DNA of 23,611 bases from a virus: IMG/VR virus record IMGVR_UViG_3300037961_000748, positions 1-23,611 of that record; one strand, 5' to 3'. Below are positions 22,717-23,611 of the stretch, piece by piece. The translations under genes were made by a program, and so were the position numbers. The notes beneath the pieces are model-generated. The model searched no databases and was not told the origin of the DNA. It saw only the letters and a program-made list of their open reading frames with translations. Each line of letters begins with the position of its first letter. Within the stretch, counting starts at the first letter, position 1.

Positions 22717-23591
22717 GTTAGTAGACCTGACATCAGTGACCGCCGCCGGGTTCTAGCACCAGACAGCAAGCCTTGTGCGCTTGTGCCTATGGTAGATTCC
22801 TGACCTAAGCTGGATTTTTTCTTTGCTTCTTCGGTTTGATCGCCATCACCAACATCACCGGGTGTGTCTGGCGCATCAGGCAATTCAAGATTTACGCCGT
22901 CTTTTTGATCTTCTGATAGTTTGCCGCCGCCATAATCTTGGACGATCTTTGCTTGCACTCTGTCATCTTTATCAGACCCTGTCGGGTCTTGGGCCACAAT
23001 GTTGGCATATTTGCCAGTGTACCCAGCTATTTGCTTGCCGGTGTAAACATTAGTGCCAAACAAGCCTTTCGTCACATTTCCTACATATTTACCTTGGTCA
23101 TCAAAAATGACATCAACTAGATTCGGGTCATCAAGCTGTTTGCCCATATAGGTACGCATAGCTTTGTTGCCGAAATTTATTGCCATTCCCATAGGCGTGT
23201 AAGCCCCAACCCCTGTTATATTTTTGTTTTTGATCCTGTCTTGTAGTTGTTTTTTTGCTTTGGCAATGTTGTCGGCTTTTTCTTTGGCCTTGCTAGCTGC
23301 TAGATCAGCTTGCGCTTTCGCTAATGTTTGTCGATCTCTTCTTCTACCCGCATCTCTATCGCTTTCGTCTTTGCTCATTTGAGCCATGTCATCGCCAGTT
23401 TGATCGCCACCCGGCCCACTATAGTCATCGCCCTCATCATAGTATGTCGGAATGCCGCTAGGGCCGGGCTTACCAGAGCCGCCCATGCGCCGTAACATCC
23501 GCGCTTCACTTTTATTGATGTAGGCTAGTGTGTGTTCTTGCCCAGCAACATTCACTTTCTTTGCCGGTGGCTTCATCATCTTAGAAGGCAT
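22713..23591 (-). CDS. Hypothetical protein upstream of portal (292 aa)
   Basis: First gene of the visible operon. Its start is well fixed by an AAGGAG at 23598-23603, six bases before the ATG. The protein is hydrophilic and low in complexity. It has a short basic N-terminus, then a segment reading GQEHTLAYINKSEARMLRRM, a Gly/Pro/Asp-rich linker (about residues 37-70), a charged Ala/Lys/Arg helix (about 80-120), a Gly-rich middle, an acidic Asp/Pro stretch (about 235-260) and a basic tail ending in RRRSLMSGLL. There is no signal peptide, membrane helix or enzyme motif. From memory, similar N-terminal and C-terminal tags occur in marine podovirus proteins encoded just before the portal. The position corresponds to the T7 gene 7 region, so a minor virion or assembly role is an inference. 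Its stop overlaps the next start (ATGA). Confidence 0.8.
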   Translation of the reverse strand: MPSKMMKPPAKKVNVAGQEHTLAYINKSEARMLRRMGGSGKPGPSGIPTYYDEGDDYSGPGGDQTGDDMAQMSKDESDRDAGRRRDRQTLAKAQADLAASKAKEKADNIAKAKKQLQDRIKNKNITGVGAYTPMGMAINFGNKAMRTYMGKQLDDPNLVDVIFDDQGKYVGNVTKGLFGTNVYTGKQIAGYTGKYANIVAQDPTGSDKDDRVQAKIVQDYGGGKLSEDQKDGVNLELPDAPDTPGDVGDGDQTEEAKKKSSLGQESTIGTSAQGLLSGARTRRRSLMSGLLT

Positions 23592-23611
23592 GATATTCTC
23601 CTTAGTTTGCA

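Noticed and set aside
1-23611. tRNA genes, CRISPR arrays, insertion sequences, integrase or attachment sites
   Set aside because: I read for cloverleaf-like sequences, regularly spaced repeats, terminal inverted repeats and transposase motifs and saw none; almost all sequence is occupied by virion genes on one strand.

Overview
The window is the virion-structure and late (probably lysis) half of a podovirus genome. Every supported gene lies on the minus strand, so the map reads from right (23.6 kb) to left (1 bp). The gene order copies the T7 late region: connector/portal, scaffold, major capsid, terminator, tail tubular A, tail tubular B, internal virion (ejection) proteins, tail fibre, then small membrane proteins where T7 has its holin, terminase and Rz genes. 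Most genes are separated by only a few bases or overlap as ATGA, TGATG or TAATG, as expected of one long translationally coupled late operon. The portal (537 aa), tail tubular A (199 aa) and tail tubular B (751 aa) are close in size to T7 gp8, gp11 and gp12. The capsid protein and several small proteins look like those of marine podoviruses of alphaproteobacteria (roseophage, SAR116 or pelagiphage type). The host cannot be fixed from this window, and no polymerase, terminase or integrase gene is inside it.

Right part (23.6-17.7 kb), head module: two small proteins of unknown function, the portal, a 76-aa accessory protein, the scaffold, the major capsid protein and a 152-aa probable capsid-associated protein. 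A long hairpin followed by a T-run sits just after that protein, at the position of the T7 T-phi terminator, and precedes tail tubular A.

Middle (17.7-6.4 kb), tail and ejection module: tail tubular A and B, a 182-aa gp14-like protein, a 571-aa helical protein, and two giant proteins of 1088 and 1100 aa. The 1088-aa protein carries a segment that by eye matches the HhH-GPD DNA glycosylase (endonuclease III) fold: both hallmark motifs are present and the Lys-to-Asp spacing is identical. The 1100-aa protein resembles the LPD38-type polyvalent/ejection proteins. A 61-aa gene and a clear intrinsic terminator separate the two giants.

Left-middle (6.4-1.8 kb), adsorption module: a T7-type tail fibre with an adaptor N-terminus, followed by five small beta-rich proteins. 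Several are paralogous (shared MPYIG N-terminus, shared TPS..SSKI C-terminal module), which suggests a modular set of fibre tips. The distal part is visibly AT-richer than the head genes.

Left end (1.8-0 kb): six tightly coupled small proteins, most with one or two membrane segments. They include a 54-aa XhlA-like protein, a canonical EF-hand membrane protein, a spanin-like single-pass protein, and two related short proteins with hydrophobic N-termini and conserved Cys. The last of these runs off the window. This is probably the lysis or envelope-interaction cassette, but no member carries a diagnostic enzymatic motif.
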